Shown: piece by piece, positions 7,903 to 16,801 of the stretch
Layout: every line of letters starts with the position of its first letter
Numbering within the stretch: position 1 is the first letter of the stretch
Assembly: GCF_030651995.1 (NCBI RefSeq)
Contig: NZ_JAUSBN010000056.1
Coordinates: forward strand, 1 to 64,000
Direction: 5' to 3'
Origin: Reyranella sp.
GTDB lineage: Bacteria; Pseudomonadota; Alphaproteobacteria; Reyranellales; Reyranellaceae
Length of the DNA: 64,000 nt
Notes under the pieces: model-generated
Databases searched by the model: none
Seen by the model: the letters and a program-made list of their open reading frames with translations, nothing else
What the model was told of the DNA's origin: nothing
Program-made: the position numbers and the translations under genes

Positions 7903-8850
7903 CTATATGGCGGTTCGGCCCGGCCAGCGCAACGAGCGCGCCCGGACCTGCCCGGGGTGCGCCCCGCCGATCTCGCGCACGTCGAGGGTCGCAAAGCGCT
8001 TGGTATAAATGGTGAGATGGAGGATGCCGAGCGCCTCGTACGGCATGGCCGGCTCGACGAACAGGCCGCGGCCGGCATCCCAGGCCGGCGTGGCGTGATG
8101 GACCGGCCAGTTGCAGCGGCTGGGCAGCGGCTCGCAGGAGAAGCCGCGGTCGTAGACCAGCACGTTGAGCGCGACCTGGTCGGTCATGTTGGTCGAGCGC
8201 TGCAGCGCCTCGCCGAGCAGGGCGGCCCAGCCCTGCCAGTGCGGCGCGTCGGCCGCGAGGGCGAAGATCCCGGCGTTGATCAGCGGGTAGCGGATCAGCC
8301 GGTCGGCCGTCTCCCGGTCGAAGCACGCTTCGAACGCCGCGCCGTTGATCGTGGAGAATTCCTTCCAGGCATGGCGGTAGTGGCGCATCGAGCGGTGGAT
8401 CTCGGGCGCCACAGCCAGCGCGCCCGTACGCGCAGCGGAGAGGAACAAGGCGACCGCATCGCCCTGCTGCACCCAGCAATCGCCGTCGATCCAGAGATAG
8501 AGGTCGTAGCCCGGGAAATAGCGCGGCAGGAAAGGCCGGGCCGTCAGCGCCTTGTAGCCGTCCTTCAACGACTCGCGGCCGGGAAAGTCGAAATCCCATT
8601 GCGGAACCACCAGGGTGGCGCCGCGCTCACGGCACCAGTCGCGCTGCTCTTCGGTCAGTCCGCAATCGAGGACGCCCAGCGCCAGCGCCCGGCCCTGCCC
8701 GGTCGCCTGCAAGGACTCGATGCAGTCGCGCATCAGGTCGAAATAGGCGGCATCGCCGCCGGTGATGACGATGGCTCGCTCGGACTCGGGGTTTCTGCTC
8801 ACGTAGCGAAGATGGCGTATCGACAGGCTTTGCGCCACAGTCCGCGCCAA
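7903..8850 (-). CDS. Putative glycosyltransferase (GT8-like nucleotide-sugar fold)
   Basis: The 315-residue protein has the shape of a single-domain GT-A glycosyltransferase. It opens with a hydrophobic strand and GGDAAYFD, and YLWIDGDCWVQQGDA (about 118-132) provides a DxD-like metal site. Later stretches such as INAGIFAL and DQVALNVL resemble the acceptor-side motifs of GT8 enzymes. There is no membrane segment. The assigned start is TTG (8850), with alternatives GTG at 8838 and 8802; the last would leave more room for a promoter opposite the isomerase gene 23 bases away. Donor and acceptor are unknown. Confidence 0.65.
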   Translation of the reverse strand: MARTVAQSLSIRHLRYVSRNPESERAIVITGGDAAYFDLMRDCIESLQATGQGRALALGVLDCGLTEEQRDWCRERGATLVVPQWDFDFPGRESLKDGYKALTARPFLPRYFPGYDLYLWIDGDCWVQQGDAVALFLSAARTGALAVAPEIHRSMRHYRHAWKEFSTINGAAFEACFDRETADRLIRYPLINAGIFALAADAPHWQGWAALLGEALQRSTNMTDQVALNVLVYDRGFSCEPLPSRCNWPVHHATPAWDAGRGLFVEPAMPYEALGILHLTIYTKRFATLDVREIGGAHPGQVRARSLRWPGRTAI

Positions 8851-8873
8851 CGAACGCCATTCCGGGGGAACTC

Positions 8874-9476
8874 ATGGGCAAGCATGTCGACTACTATGTT
8901 TCGCTGAATTCGCCGTGGACCTATCTCGGGTCCGCGCGCTTCGACGCCATGGTGAAGAAGCACGGCGCGACGGTCACGATCTGGCCGGTCGATTTCGGCT
9001 CGGTGTTCGCCGTGTCAGGCGGCCTGCCCCTGCCCAAGCGCGCGCCGCAGCGTCAGGCCTATCGCATGATGGAGCTGAAGCGCTGGCGCGATCATCTCGG
9101 CGTGAAGACGACCCTCGAGCCCAAGTTCTTTCCCGCCAACGAGGTACCGGCCGCCAAGTGCGTGATCGCGCTGCGCGAGGAGGGCCGCATGGCGGACGCG
9201 ATCAAGGTCGCCCACGCGGTGCTGACCGGCCTGTGGGCCGAGGAGAAGAACACCGGCGACCTGCCGACGCTCGAGGCGATCATCGCCGGATGCGGCCTCG
9301 ACGGCGCCGCCGTCCTGAAGGCCAGCGAAGCGCCGGGCATCGCCGAGAAGCGCGAGGCCTACACCAAGCACGCCATTTCGCAGGGCGTGTTCGGGGCGCC
9401 GTCCTTCGTCATCGACGGCGAGATCTTCTGGGGCCAGGACCGGCTCGACTTCGTCGAGCGCAAGCTCGCGTCCTGA
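8874..9476 (+). CDS. 2-hydroxychromene-2-carboxylate isomerase family protein (DSBA fold)
   Basis: A glutathione-dependent isomerase-type protein of the DSBA/kappa-GST fold, 200 residues. SPWTYLG (13-19) takes the place of the CxxC active site and carries the Ser typical of NahD-like isomerases. The segment FGAPSFVIDGEIFWGQDRL near the C-terminus is the conserved cis-Pro and substrate region. NahD acts in naphthalene breakdown, but most genomic relatives have no known substrate and no aromatic-degradation genes lie nearby. The ATG follows GGGGGAA at suitable spacing. Confidence 0.88.
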   Translation: MGKHVDYYVSLNSPWTYLGSARFDAMVKKHGATVTIWPVDFGSVFAVSGGLPLPKRAPQRQAYRMMELKRWRDHLGVKTTLEPKFFPANEVPAAKCVIALREEGRMADAIKVAHAVLTGLWAEEKNTGDLPTLEAIIAGCGLDGAAVLKASEAPGIAEKREAYTKHAISQGVFGAPSFVIDGEIFWGQDRLDFVERKLAS

Positions 9477-9485
9477 CCTTCCCGA

Positions 9486-10139
9486 TCAGGGACTGAGGAA
9501 CACCGCCGCCGACACCGCGATCGTGTTATTGATGATGTGCGCCACGATCGTCGGGACCAGCGAGCCGGTGCGCCAGCGCAGCCAGCCGAACCAGAAGCCC
9601 AGCGGCAGCACCATGAGAATGTGCAGGGGCTCCGTATGGGCGGCGGCGAAGGCCAGCGAACTGAGGATGAAGGCGACGAGATTGCTCCAGCGACCGGCCA
9701 GCCAGCCATAGAGCAGGCCGCGAAAGACCAGTTCCTCCGCGATCGGGGCCAGCAGACCCAGCACGGCCAGGGTCTGCAGCGCCTGTACTCCCTGGAGGCC
9801 CTGCGTGACCTCCCGCACTCCTTCAGGCTGTGGCCCGAGCTGGCTGACGACGAAGGACAGGACCGTGGTGCCGAGCACCGCCAGCACGATCGGGCGCCAG
9901 CCGACGGGTCGCAACCCCAGGGCGGCCGGCGCGTCCCGGCCCAGCGGCAGGACGGCGATGAAGAGGGCCAGCAGGCAGGTGCCGAAGAAGGCGGACAGCA
10001 CCGACAGGTTGGTCCGCTCGGGCAAAAGCCAGAAAGCGACCAGCCCGATCAGCGGCGCGACGACCAGGAAGGCCAGCATGGACCAGCCCGGAAGGCGTCG
10101 GGAACCTTTATCGATCAAGGGGTTAGCAGGCTCGTCCAA
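9486..10139 (-). CDS. CPBP family intramembrane metalloprotease
   Basis: A 217-residue multi-pass protein with the three motifs of the CPBP (Abi/Rce1-like) family: EELVFRG, FAAAHTEP and HIINN. They form the intramembrane metal site of prenyl-protein peptidase relatives. Bacterial members have been linked to bacteriocin self-immunity or membrane protein processing; no bacteriocin gene is visible here. The TTG at 10139 is supported by CAGGAG nine bases upstream. It converges on the isomerase gene with a 9-base gap and is divergent from ffh. Confidence 0.88.
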   Translation of the reverse strand: MDEPANPLIDKGSRRLPGWSMLAFLVVAPLIGLVAFWLLPERTNLSVLSAFFGTCLLALFIAVLPLGRDAPAALGLRPVGWRPIVLAVLGTTVLSFVVSQLGPQPEGVREVTQGLQGVQALQTLAVLGLLAPIAEELVFRGLLYGWLAGRWSNLVAFILSSLAFAAAHTEPLHILMVLPLGFWFGWLRWRTGSLVPTIVAHIINNTIAVSAAVFLSP

Positions 10140-10144
10140 GCGTT

Positions 10145-10173
10145 TTGACTCCTGACGCGGCAGGCTTTATACC
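10145..10173 (+). promoter_or_regulatory. Sigma-70 type promoter for ffh
   Basis: TTGACT (10145-10150) and TATACC (10168-10173) are separated by 17 bases, a good housekeeping match. Transcription from here gives a leader of roughly 105 bases before the ffh start. That leader has small GC-rich hairpins near 10207-10221 (CCCC-TTCG-GGG) and 10233-10246. Confidence 0.55.
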
Positions 10174-10285
10174 CCGCCGGCTCAATCGGTCGTGCCGATT
10201 TACTAGGTTCCCCCTTCGGGGAGCTCCGCTGATCCGCGAAGGTTCGCGCATCGGCGCGATACGTCTTTGAGCGAACGGGAGCACG

Positions 10286-11686
10286 ATGTTCGAGGGTCTT
10301 AGCAAGCGTCTGGGCGACGTATTCGACAAGCTGAGGGGGCGCGGCGCGCTTTCCGAGGCCGATGTCGACGCGGCCCTGCGCGAGGTCCGCACCGCCCTGC
10401 TCGAGGCCGACGTCGCGCTGCCCGTCGTCCGCCAGTTCATCGACGAGGTCCGCCCGAAGGCGATCGGCGCCGACGTCATCCGCTCGGTCACGCCGGGCCA
10501 GATGGTCGTCAAGATCGTCAACGACCACTTGGTCGAGATGCTGGGCGGCACGGTCTCGGACCTCGACCTCAACGCCATTCCCCCGGTCGTCATCCTGATG
10601 GTCGGCCTTCAGGGCTCGGGCAAGACCACGTCCAGCGCCAAGATCGGCTATCGCCTCAGCCAGGGACCGCAGGGCATGGCCGCCGAATTCGGCGGTTCGT
10701 TCTCGGTCAAGCGCAAGGTCATGATGGCCTCGCTCGACACCCGGCGCCCGGCCGCGCAGCAGCAGCTCAAGATCCTGGGCGAGCAGACCGGCGTCCCGAC
10801 GCTGCCGATCGTCCCGCTCGAGATGCCGCTCGCCATCACCCGGCGCGCCCTCGAGACGGCCAAGCGCGAAGGCTTCGACGTCCTGATCCTCGACACCGCC
10901 GGTCGCCTCTCCATCGACGAAGAGTTGATGAAGGAAGTGGCCGACATCAGCGCGCTGGCCAAGCCGACGGAGACGCTGCTCGTCGCCGACGCCATGACCG
11001 GCCAGGACGCCGTGAACGTGGCCAAGGCGTTCAACGACCGGCTGGCCGTCACCGGCATCGTGCTGACCCGCGTCGACGGCGACGCGCGCGGCGGTGCGGC
11101 GCTCTCGATGCGGGCGGTCACCGGCCGCCCGGTCAAGCTGATCGGCGTCGGCGAGAAGTTCGACGCGCTGGAGCCGTTCCATCCCGACCGCATCGCGTCC
11201 CGCATCCTCGGCATGGGCGACATCGTCTCGCTGGTCGAGCGCGCCGCCGAGACGATCGACAAGGAAGATGCCGAGAAGCTGGCGGCCAAGGTCCGCAAGG
11301 GCCAGTTCGACATGGACGACCTGCTCAACCAGCTGCGCCAGCTGCGCAAGATGGGCGGCCTGTCGGGACTGATGGGCATGCTGCCGGGCGCCATGCAGGC
11401 CAAGGCCGCGATGTCCAAGGCCAAGATCGACGAGGGTCAGCTCAAGCGCCAGGAGGCCGTCATCCTGTCGATGACGCCGAAGGAACGCCGCAACCCCGAC
11501 CTGATCCACGCCTCGCGCAAGAAGCGCATCGCCAAGGGCTCGGGCGTGCAGGTGCAGGACGTCAACAAGCTGCTCAAGCAGCATGCCGACATGCTCAAGA
11601 TGATGAAGCGGGTGAACAAGCTCGGCGAGAAGGGATTCATGCGCAGCCTTGGCGGCATGGGCGGCCCGCCGGGGTTTCCGCGCTGA
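10286..11686 (+). CDS. ffh: Signal recognition particle protein Ffh
   Basis: The SRP54 GTPase binds signal sequences and 4.5S RNA and hands nascent membrane proteins to FtsY. It has 466 residues. The N domain opens MFEGLSKRLGDVFDKL. The G domain carries P-loop GLQGSGKTT (107-115), DTAGRL and TRVDGDARGG, and the Met-rich M domain contains the RNA-binding stretch around ERRNPDLIHASRKKRIAKGS. It is the first gene of the run ffh-rpsP-rimM-trmD-rplS. The 4.5S RNA gene was not seen in this window. Confidence 0.98.
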   Translation: MFEGLSKRLGDVFDKLRGRGALSEADVDAALREVRTALLEADVALPVVRQFIDEVRPKAIGADVIRSVTPGQMVVKIVNDHLVEMLGGTVSDLDLNAIPPVVILMVGLQGSGKTTSSAKIGYRLSQGPQGMAAEFGGSFSVKRKVMMASLDTRRPAAQQQLKILGEQTGVPTLPIVPLEMPLAITRRALETAKREGFDVLILDTAGRLSIDEELMKEVADISALAKPTETLLVADAMTGQDAVNVAKAFNDRLAVTGIVLTRVDGDARGGAALSMRAVTGRPVKLIGVGEKFDALEPFHPDRIASRILGMGDIVSLVERAAETIDKEDAEKLAAKVRKGQFDMDDLLNQLRQLRKMGGLSGLMGMLPGAMQAKAAMSKAKIDEGQLKRQEAVILSMTPKERRNPDLIHASRKKRIAKGSGVQVQDVNKLLKQHADMLKMMKRVNKLGEKGFMRSLGGMGGPPGFPR

Positions 11687-11757
11687 GGTTTCAAGAAGTC
11701 AGCCAGATTTAGTCAGACAGATCACACGAACCGATATCGAAGAGAGGACCTGAGAGA

Positions 11758-12132
11758 ATGATCGCAATCCGCATGACCCGGCACGGTGCCAAGAAGCGCC
11801 CGTTCTTCCACATCGTCGTGGCCGATTCGCGCAGCCCGCGCGACGGCCGCTTCATCGAGAAGCTCGGCACCTACAATCCGCTTCTGCCGCGCGATCATGC
11901 CCAGCGCCTGACGCTCGACAAGGAGCGCATCGCGCACTGGCTGAAGGTCGGCGCGCAGCCGTCCGACCGCGTCGCGAAGTTCCTGTCGCAGGCCGAGCTG
12001 ATGAAGCCGCGCGAGCGCCGCGACCAGACCAAGAAGCCCCTGCCGCGCGCCAAGGCGCAGGAGCGCATGAAGGCCGAGGCTGCAGCGGCCGCTGCCGCCG
12101 CACCGGCCGCCGGGGAAGCCGCGGCCACCTGA
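11758..12132 (+). CDS. rpsP: 30S ribosomal protein S16
   Basis: A small-subunit assembly protein. The N-terminus [20 protein letters not shown] and the following [15 protein letters not shown] are diagnostic. At 124 residues it is longer than the roughly 82 residues of E. coli S16, with an Ala/Lys-rich tail after residue 80, as is common in alphaproteobacteria. GAGGACCTGAGAGA lies before the ATG. rimM follows 16 bases after the stop. Confidence 0.98.
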   Translation: MIAIRMTRHGAKKRPFFHIVVADSRSPRDGRFIEKLGTYNPLLPRDHAQRLTLDKERIAHWLKVGAQPSDRVAKFLSQAELMKPRERRDQTKKPLPRAKAQERMKAEAAAAAAAAPAAGEAAAT

Positions 12133-12148
12133 TCGGGTGGCTGCTTCG

Positions 12149-12688
12149 ATGAGCAAGGGTCGCGTCCTGCTGGGCGTCGTTGCGGCGCCGCATGGGGTCC
12201 GCGGTCTGGTGCGCATCAGGAGCTTTACCGAGGACCCGATGGCGATTGCCTCCTACGGCGCGCTGTCGGACGAGAAGGGAACGAAGGAGTACCGGGTCGA
12301 GGCGCTGAGCTCCGTAAAGGGCGCGGTCCTGGCCCGGATCGAAGGCGTAGCCGATCGCACGGCGGCCGAGGCAGTACGCGGTTTGCGGCTCTATGTGGAG
12401 CGCGAGCGCCTGCCCGAGACGGGCGAGCGGGAGTGGTACGAGGCCGACCTGATCGGGCTCGCCGCGTTCGACCGGGAGGGCCGGGATTGGGGGAAGGTCA
12501 TGGCCTTCCACGATTTCGGCGCCGGCCGGACGATGGAAGTGTCGGGAGGCAGCGCATCGAGGCATTCGGTGATGCTGCCCTTCACCGATGCCGCGGTGCC
12601 CGAGGTCGACGTCGAGGGTGGCAAGGTTACGGTCGATCCGCCGGCAGGTTTGCTGACGGGTGGGCCGGCGAAGGAGGCGGAGGACTAA
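12149..12688 (+). CDS. rimM: Ribosome maturation factor RimM
   Basis: Assists 16S rRNA processing and 30S head assembly, and works with S19. The RimM N domain starts at [19 protein letters not shown], and the PRC-barrel C domain includes [10 protein letters not shown] and [19 protein letters not shown] chose the ATG at 12149, which follows GGGTGG and begins with the conserved block. A GTG at 12137 would add four residues but has no ribosome-binding site. The gene ends one base before the trmD start, so the two are tightly coupled. Confidence 0.95.
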   Translation: MSKGRVLLGVVAAPHGVRGLVRIRSFTEDPMAIASYGALSDEKGTKEYRVEALSSVKGAVLARIEGVADRTAAEAVRGLRLYVERERLPETGEREWYEADLIGLAAFDREGRDWGKVMAFHDFGAGRTMEVSGGSASRHSVMLPFTDAAVPEVDVEGGKVTVDPPAGLLTGGPAKEAED

Positions 12689-12689
12689 C

Positions 12690-13409
12690 GTGTGGCGCGC
12701 GACCGCGCTGACGCTGTTCCCGGAGATGTTTCCGGGCCCGCTGGGCGAGAGCCTGGCCGGCCGGGCGCTGAAGGAAGGCGTGTGGTCGCTGGAGGCCGTC
12801 GACATCAGGCGGTTCGCCGGAGACCGGCATCGCACGGTGGACGATGCTCCCTTCGGGGGCGGCGCCGGCATGGTGATGAAGCCCGACGTGCTGTCGGCGG
12901 CGATCGAGGCGGTTGCCGTACCGGGGGTGCCGAAGGTCCTGCTCTCGCCGCGCGGCGCGCCGTTCAGTCAGGCGCGCGGGCGGGAGCTGGCGGCGGGGCC
13001 GGGCGTGTTGCTGGTGTGCGGTCGGTTCGAGGGCGTCGACGAGAGGGTCATCGAGGCCCAGGCGCTGGAGGAGATTTCGGTCGGCGATTTCGTGCTTTCG
13101 GGCGGCGAGATCGCGGCCATGGCGATGATGGATTGCTGCGTTCGGCTGCTGCCCGGGGTGATGGGCGCGGCGAATTCGGCGCACGAGGAGAGTTTCGAGG
13201 ACGGATTGTTGGAGTACCCGCACTACACCCGGCCCGCGACCTGGGCAGGACCCGACGGAATCGAACGGCGCGTGCCGGAGGTTCTGCTCTCGGGTCATCA
13301 CGGCAAGGTCGCCGAGTGGCGGATGAAGCAGCGGGAAGAGATCACGCGGAGGCGGCGGCCCGATCTTTGGGCCCGCAGCCGGACCGCGGCGGGAAACGAT
13401 GAGAAGTGA
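12690..13409 (+). CDS. trmD: tRNA (guanine-N1)-methyltransferase
   Basis: Transfers a methyl group from AdoMet to G37 of tRNAs that read CNN codons, preventing frameshifting. The 239-residue SPOUT enzyme carries the trefoil-knot motifs [16 protein letters not shown] and the FVLSGGE loop. GTG at 12690 is chosen because AAGGAGGCGGAGGA lies just upstream and the protein then starts [14 protein letters not shown], the family N-terminus. An ATG-like start further upstream would add an Arg-rich extension with no family counterpart. It sits between rimM and rplS as in most bacteria. Confidence 0.97.
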   Translation: MWRATALTLFPEMFPGPLGESLAGRALKEGVWSLEAVDIRRFAGDRHRTVDDAPFGGGAGMVMKPDVLSAAIEAVAVPGVPKVLLSPRGAPFSQARGRELAAGPGVLLVCGRFEGVDERVIEAQALEEISVGDFVLSGGEIAAMAMMDCCVRLLPGVMGAANSAHEESFEDGLLEYPHYTRPATWAGPDGIERRVPEVLLSGHHGKVAEWRMKQREEITRRRRPDLWARSRTAAGNDEK

Positions 13410-13425
13410 CGAAAGGATGGATGCG

Positions 13426-13911
13426 ATGAACATTCTCGACGCGATCGGCCAGACGACGATCGACAAGGTGCAGGAAGAGCGGCCCGTTCCGTATTTCGAA
13501 TCGGGCGACACCCTCAAGGTGCACGTCAAGGTGCAGGAAGGTAATCGCGAGCGCCTTCAGGTTTACGAAGGCCTCTGCATCGGCCGCAAGAATGCCGGCG
13601 TGAACTCCTCGTTCACGGTGCGCAAGATCAGCTTCGGCGAAGGCGTGGAGCGCGTGTTCCCGCTCTACAGCCCGAGCATCTGGGAAATCGAGGTCGTCCG
13701 TAAGGGCGTCGTGCGCCGCGCCAAGCTCTACTACCTGCGCGAGCTGCGCGGCAAGGCGAGCCGTATCGCCGAGGACACCGAGGCCCAGCGCGCGCTGCTC
13801 GCCGTGCAGGCCGAAGAGGCTCTCAAGCGTCCGCGCCGCGAGAAGCTCAAGAAGGAAAAGCCCAAGGAAGAGAAGAGCGTCCGCAACGCCAAGGGCGGCG
13901 GGAAGAAGTAG
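13426..13911 (+). CDS. rplS: 50S ribosomal protein L19
   Basis: Sits at the interface of the 30S and 50S subunits. The conserved core runs from [20 protein letters not shown] to the [18 protein letters not shown] block. A Lys-rich tail extends it to 161 residues, longer than the E. coli protein. The ATG at 13426 has GAAAGG nine bases upstream; ATGs at 13417 and 13399 are also in frame, the last overlapping trmD. Only 7 bases separate the stop from leuC, so leucine biosynthesis may be cotranscribed with this translation operon. Confidence 0.96.
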   Translation: MNILDAIGQTTIDKVQEERPVPYFESGDTLKVHVKVQEGNRERLQVYEGLCIGRKNAGVNSSFTVRKISFGEGVERVFPLYSPSIWEIEVVRKGVVRRAKLYYLRELRGKASRIAEDTEAQRALLAVQAEEALKRPRREKLKKEKPKEEKSVRNAKGGGKK

Positions 13912-13918
13912 GCGCACC

Positions 13919-15364
13919 ATGGCGTTCCGCAAGAAGTCGGCCACCCCGCCGGCGGCGCCGCCGCCTCCGCGGACCCTGTTCGAGAAGATCTGGGACAGCC
14001 ACGTCGTCCATCGCCAGGACGACGGGACCTGTGTCATCTACATCGATCGTCACCTCGTCCACGAGGTGACCAGCCCGCAGGCCTTCGAGGGCCTGCGCAT
14101 GGCGGGACGGCCGGTGCGCCGCCCCGACGCCACGATTGCGGTCGCCGACCACAACACGCCGACGACCGACTTCAGCCAGGGCATCGAGGACGACGAGTCG
14201 CGCGTCCAGGTCGAGACGCTCGAGAAGAACGTCGCCGACTTCCATGTGCCGTACTTCGACCTGAACGACCCGCGCCGCGGCATCGTGCACGTCATCGGTC
14301 CCGAGCAGGGTCTGACCCTGCCCGGCATGACGATCGTGTGCGGTGACAGCCACACCTCGACGCACGGCGCGTTCGGCGCACTGGCCTTCGGCATCGGCAC
14401 TTCCGAGGTCGAGCATGTGCTCGCCACGCAGACGCTGATCCAGAAGCCGGCCAAGAACATGCGCGTGTCGGTCGAAGGAAGCCTGCCGCTCGGCGTCACG
14501 GCCAAGGACGTCATCCTGGCCATCATCGGCAAGCTCGGCACGGCCGGCGGCACCGGCTACGTGATCGAGTATGCCGGCCGCGCCATCCGCGAGCTCACGA
14601 TGGAAGGCCGCATGACGGTCTGCAACATGTCGATCGAGGCGGGCGCCCGCGCCGGCCTGATCGCCCCCGACGAGACGACCTTCCAGTATCTCCAGGGTCG
14701 TCCGTTCTCGCCCAAGGGCGGTGCGTGGGACCTGGCGCTCAGCCAGTGGCGCCGCCTGCCGTCGGACAAGGGCGCGCACTTCGACGTGCAGCTCGACCTC
14801 AACGCCGCGGACATTCCGCCGATGGTGACCTGGGGAACGAGCCCGCAGGACGCTCTGCCGATCACCGACGTCGTTCCCGACCCGGCCAACGCGCCGGACG
14901 AGAACCGCCGCGAGGCCTGGACCCGGTCGCTCGCCTATATGGGCCTGACGCCGGGAACGCGCCTCGTCGACGTGCCGATCGACCGTGTGTTCATCGGCTC
15001 CTGCACCAACGGCCGCATCGAGGACCTGCGCGCCGCCGCCGAGATCGCGCGCGGCCGCAAGGTCGCCTCGACCGTGTCGGCGATGGTCGTTCCGGGCTCC
15101 GGCCTGGTGAAGGCCCAGGCCGAGAAGGAAGGTCTCGACAAGATCTTCCTCGAGGCCGGCTTCGAATGGCGCCTGCAGGGCTGCTCGATGTGCCTGGCGA
15201 TGAACGCCGATCGCATCGAGCCCGGCCAGCGTTGCGCCTCGACCTCCAACCGCAATTTCGAGGGCCGTCAGGGCCGCGGCGGACGCACCCACCTGGTGAG
15301 CCCGGCCATGGCGGCAGCCGCCGCCATCCGCGGCACGCTCGCCGACGTTCGCGACTTCCAGTAA
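13919..15364 (+). CDS. leuC: 3-isopropylmalate dehydratase large subunit
   Basis: With LeuD, isomerises 2- to 3-isopropylmalate in leucine synthesis. The 481-residue aconitase-fold protein has the Fe-S ligands in [12 protein letters not shown]..., [14 protein letters not shown] and [10 protein letters not shown] Pro/Ala-rich extension of about 18 residues precedes the conserved [14 protein letters not shown] strong hairpin lies 26 bases after the stop, between leuC and the next gene. leuD is separated from it by an RDD-family membrane protein, an insertion in the usual leuCD pair. Confidence 0.97.
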   Translation: MAFRKKSATPPAAPPPPRTLFEKIWDSHVVHRQDDGTCVIYIDRHLVHEVTSPQAFEGLRMAGRPVRRPDATIAVADHNTPTTDFSQGIEDDESRVQVETLEKNVADFHVPYFDLNDPRRGIVHVIGPEQGLTLPGMTIVCGDSHTSTHGAFGALAFGIGTSEVEHVLATQTLIQKPAKNMRVSVEGSLPLGVTAKDVILAIIGKLGTAGGTGYVIEYAGRAIRELTMEGRMTVCNMSIEAGARAGLIAPDETTFQYLQGRPFSPKGGAWDLALSQWRRLPSDKGAHFDVQLDLNAADIPPMVTWGTSPQDALPITDVVPDPANAPDENRREAWTRSLAYMGLTPGTRLVDVPIDRVFIGSCTNGRIEDLRAAAEIARGRKVASTVSAMVVPGSGLVKAQAEKEGLDKIFLEAGFEWRLQGCSMCLAMNADRIEPGQRCASTSNRNFEGRQGRGGRTHLVSPAMAAAAAIRGTLADVRDFQ

Positions 15365-15390
15365 TCGAAGTCTCATGACGGATGAGAGAC

Positions 15391-15420
15391 GGGCGGTGCC
15401 GCAAGGCACCGCCCGTTTCC
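15391..15420 (+). terminator. Hairpin terminator after leuC
   Basis: GGGCGGTGCC pairs perfectly with GGCACCGCCC around a GCAA tetraloop (15391-15414), followed by GTTTCC. The T run is short, so termination may be partial and could set the leuC to leuD ratio. Its presence also argues against reading the next gene from the ATG at 15375. Confidence 0.65.
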
Positions 15421-15485
15421 AATTGCAGTCAGGAACGCTCGTGGCCAATGTAGCGTTCACTTTCACCCGATCGTGGGAGAGACAC

Positions 15486-15980
15486 ATGGCCAGCGTCCCC
15501 AATTCAGGCCCCGCCGCCCCGCCTCCGCCGCCCGTCTGGGATGCCCACCCGGTGGGCACGGCCCAGGTCGCCTATGGTGGCTTCTGGATCCGCGTGGTGG
15601 CCTACATCATCGACGCCATCCTGATCAGTCTCGTGCTGGGCCTCGTGACGTCGATCTTCGGCGTCAGTTACATGGACATGGACGACATGAGCCAGATCGA
15701 TCCGACGGTGAACCTTCTCTCCCTGGCCGTCGCGTGGCTTTATTTCGCCCTGATGGAGAGTTCCGAGCGGGGCGCCACGGTCGGCAAGATGGCGATGGGG
15801 CTGCGGGTGGTGACCAACGACGGCAAGCGCCTGAGCTTCATGAATGCCACAGGGCGGTACTTCGCCAAGATCCTATCGGCCATCATCTTCTGCATCGGCT
15901 TCATCATGATCGCGTTCACCGACCGCAAGCGCGGCCTGCACGACATGATCGCCAATACGCTGGTCATCAAGACGCGCTAG
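15486..15980 (+). CDS. RDD family membrane protein
   Basis: A 164-residue inner-membrane protein with the RDD domain: [21 protein letters not shown] contributes the Arg and Asp of the first helix, and a second hydrophobic pair follows. The C-terminal helix ends in [15 protein letters not shown]. Some RDD proteins act in ion or osmolyte transport, but the role of this one is unknown. I use the ATG at 15486, which follows GGGAGAGA. An upstream in-frame ATG at 15375 would place the leuC hairpin inside the gene. It sits between leuC and leuD. Confidence 0.85.
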   Translation: MASVPNSGPAAPPPPPVWDAHPVGTAQVAYGGFWIRVVAYIIDAILISLVLGLVTSIFGVSYMDMDDMSQIDPTVNLLSLAVAWLYFALMESSERGATVGKMAMGLRVVTNDGKRLSFMNATGRYFAKILSAIIFCIGFIMIAFTDRKRGLHDMIANTLVIKTR

Positions 15981-16001
15981 AATCGGGCGGCTTGACCCCG
16001 G

Positions 16002-16034
16002 CCCGGAAAGCCCGTTTATTCCCGCCTTTCCGGG
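16002..16034 (+). promoter_or_regulatory. Hairpin overlapping the leuD ribosome-binding site
   Basis: CCCGGAAAG (16002-16010) is exactly complementary to CTTTCCGGG (16026-16034), with a 15-base loop. The 3' arm covers the first bases of the leuD Shine-Dalgarno GGGAGGT (16032-16038). The fold could lower leuD translation or act as a weak terminator for the RDD gene; this is inference from base pairing only. Confidence 0.4.
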
Positions 16035-16041
16035 AGGTCTC

Positions 16042-16656
16042 ATGGAAAAATTCACGACGCTGAGCGGCGTCGCTGCGCCGCTGCCCATGGTCAATGTCGA
16101 CACCGACATGATCATTCCGAAGCAGTTCCTGAAGACCATCAAGCGCACGGGTCTGAAGGAAGGCCTGTTCTACGAGATGCGCTGGACGGCGGACGGCCAG
16201 AAGAAGGACTTCGTCCTCGACCAGCCGGCCTACCAGAACGCCAAGATCATCGTGGCGGGCCCCAACTTCGGTTGCGGCTCGAGCCGCGAGCATGCGCCCT
16301 GGGCGTTGCTCGACTTCGGCATCCGCTGCATCATCTCCGAGGACTTCGCCGACATCTTCTACAACAACTGCTTCAAGAACGGCATCCTGCCGATCAGGAT
16401 GCCCAAAGAGATCGTCGCCAAGCTGATGGACGATGCGAGCCGCGGCTCCAACGCCGTCATCGAGATCGACCTGGAGAAGCAGGAGATCAAGGGTCCGGAC
16501 GGCGGCACCGTCCATTTCGAGATCGATCCCTTCCGCAAGAAGTGCCTCATGGAAGGTCTCGACGATATCGGCCTAACGATGGAGAAGAAGTCGGACATCG
16601 ACGACTTCGAGCGTCGCCAGAGCGAGTCGCAGCCCTGGCTGCACAGCGCCGCCTGA
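16042..16656 (+). CDS. leuD: 3-isopropylmalate dehydratase small subunit
   Basis: The swivelling-domain partner of LeuC, 204 residues. Family marks are [18 protein letters not shown] at the start and [19 protein letters not shown], the loop that binds the substrate carboxylate. GGGAGGT precedes the ATG. It is followed by a 145-base gap holding a REPIN-like palindrome and then leuB, so leuD and leuB could be partly uncoupled at the RNA level. Confidence 0.97.
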   Translation: MEKFTTLSGVAAPLPMVNVDTDMIIPKQFLKTIKRTGLKEGLFYEMRWTADGQKKDFVLDQPAYQNAKIIVAGPNFGCGSSREHAPWALLDFGIRCIISEDFADIFYNNCFKNGILPIRMPKEIVAKLMDDASRGSNAVIEIDLEKQEIKGPDGGTVHFEIDPFRKKCLMEGLDDIGLTMEKKSDIDDFERRQSESQPWLHSAA

Positions 16657-16682
16657 ACGCCACACTGTAACGCCCGCACGGT

Positions 16683-16751
16683 GTCATCCCGAGCGCAGCG
16701 AGGGACCTTTCCAGGGTCTGAGCAAGGGTCCCTCGCGGCGCTCGGGATGAC
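16683..16751. repeat. REPIN-like palindrome, copy C
   Basis: GTCATCCCGAGCGCAGCGAG... and its near-complement face each other between leuD and leuB. The right arm differs from the left at one position (GCGGCG against CGCAGC). It belongs to the same family as 4954-5021 and 26609-26675. Confidence 0.85.
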
Positions 16752-16801
16752 AGCGGGTTCCTGAACCACAAGCCATACAACCAACGGAAGACGTGACCAT
16801 C

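Noticed and set aside
6079..8907. Open reading frame of 942 codons opposite ftsY, dapF and the glycosyltransferase gene
   Set aside because: It is the antisense of three genes with clear family motifs; Arg/Gly-rich composition is typical of a high-GC shadow frame.
15375..15485. Upstream start for the RDD protein
   Set aside because: It would put the leuC hairpin inside the coding sequence and lacks a ribosome-binding site; the ATG at 15486 has one.
13847..15559. Long minus-strand frame over leuC
   Set aside because: Antisense of leuC, Arg/Gly/His-rich with no recognisable motif.
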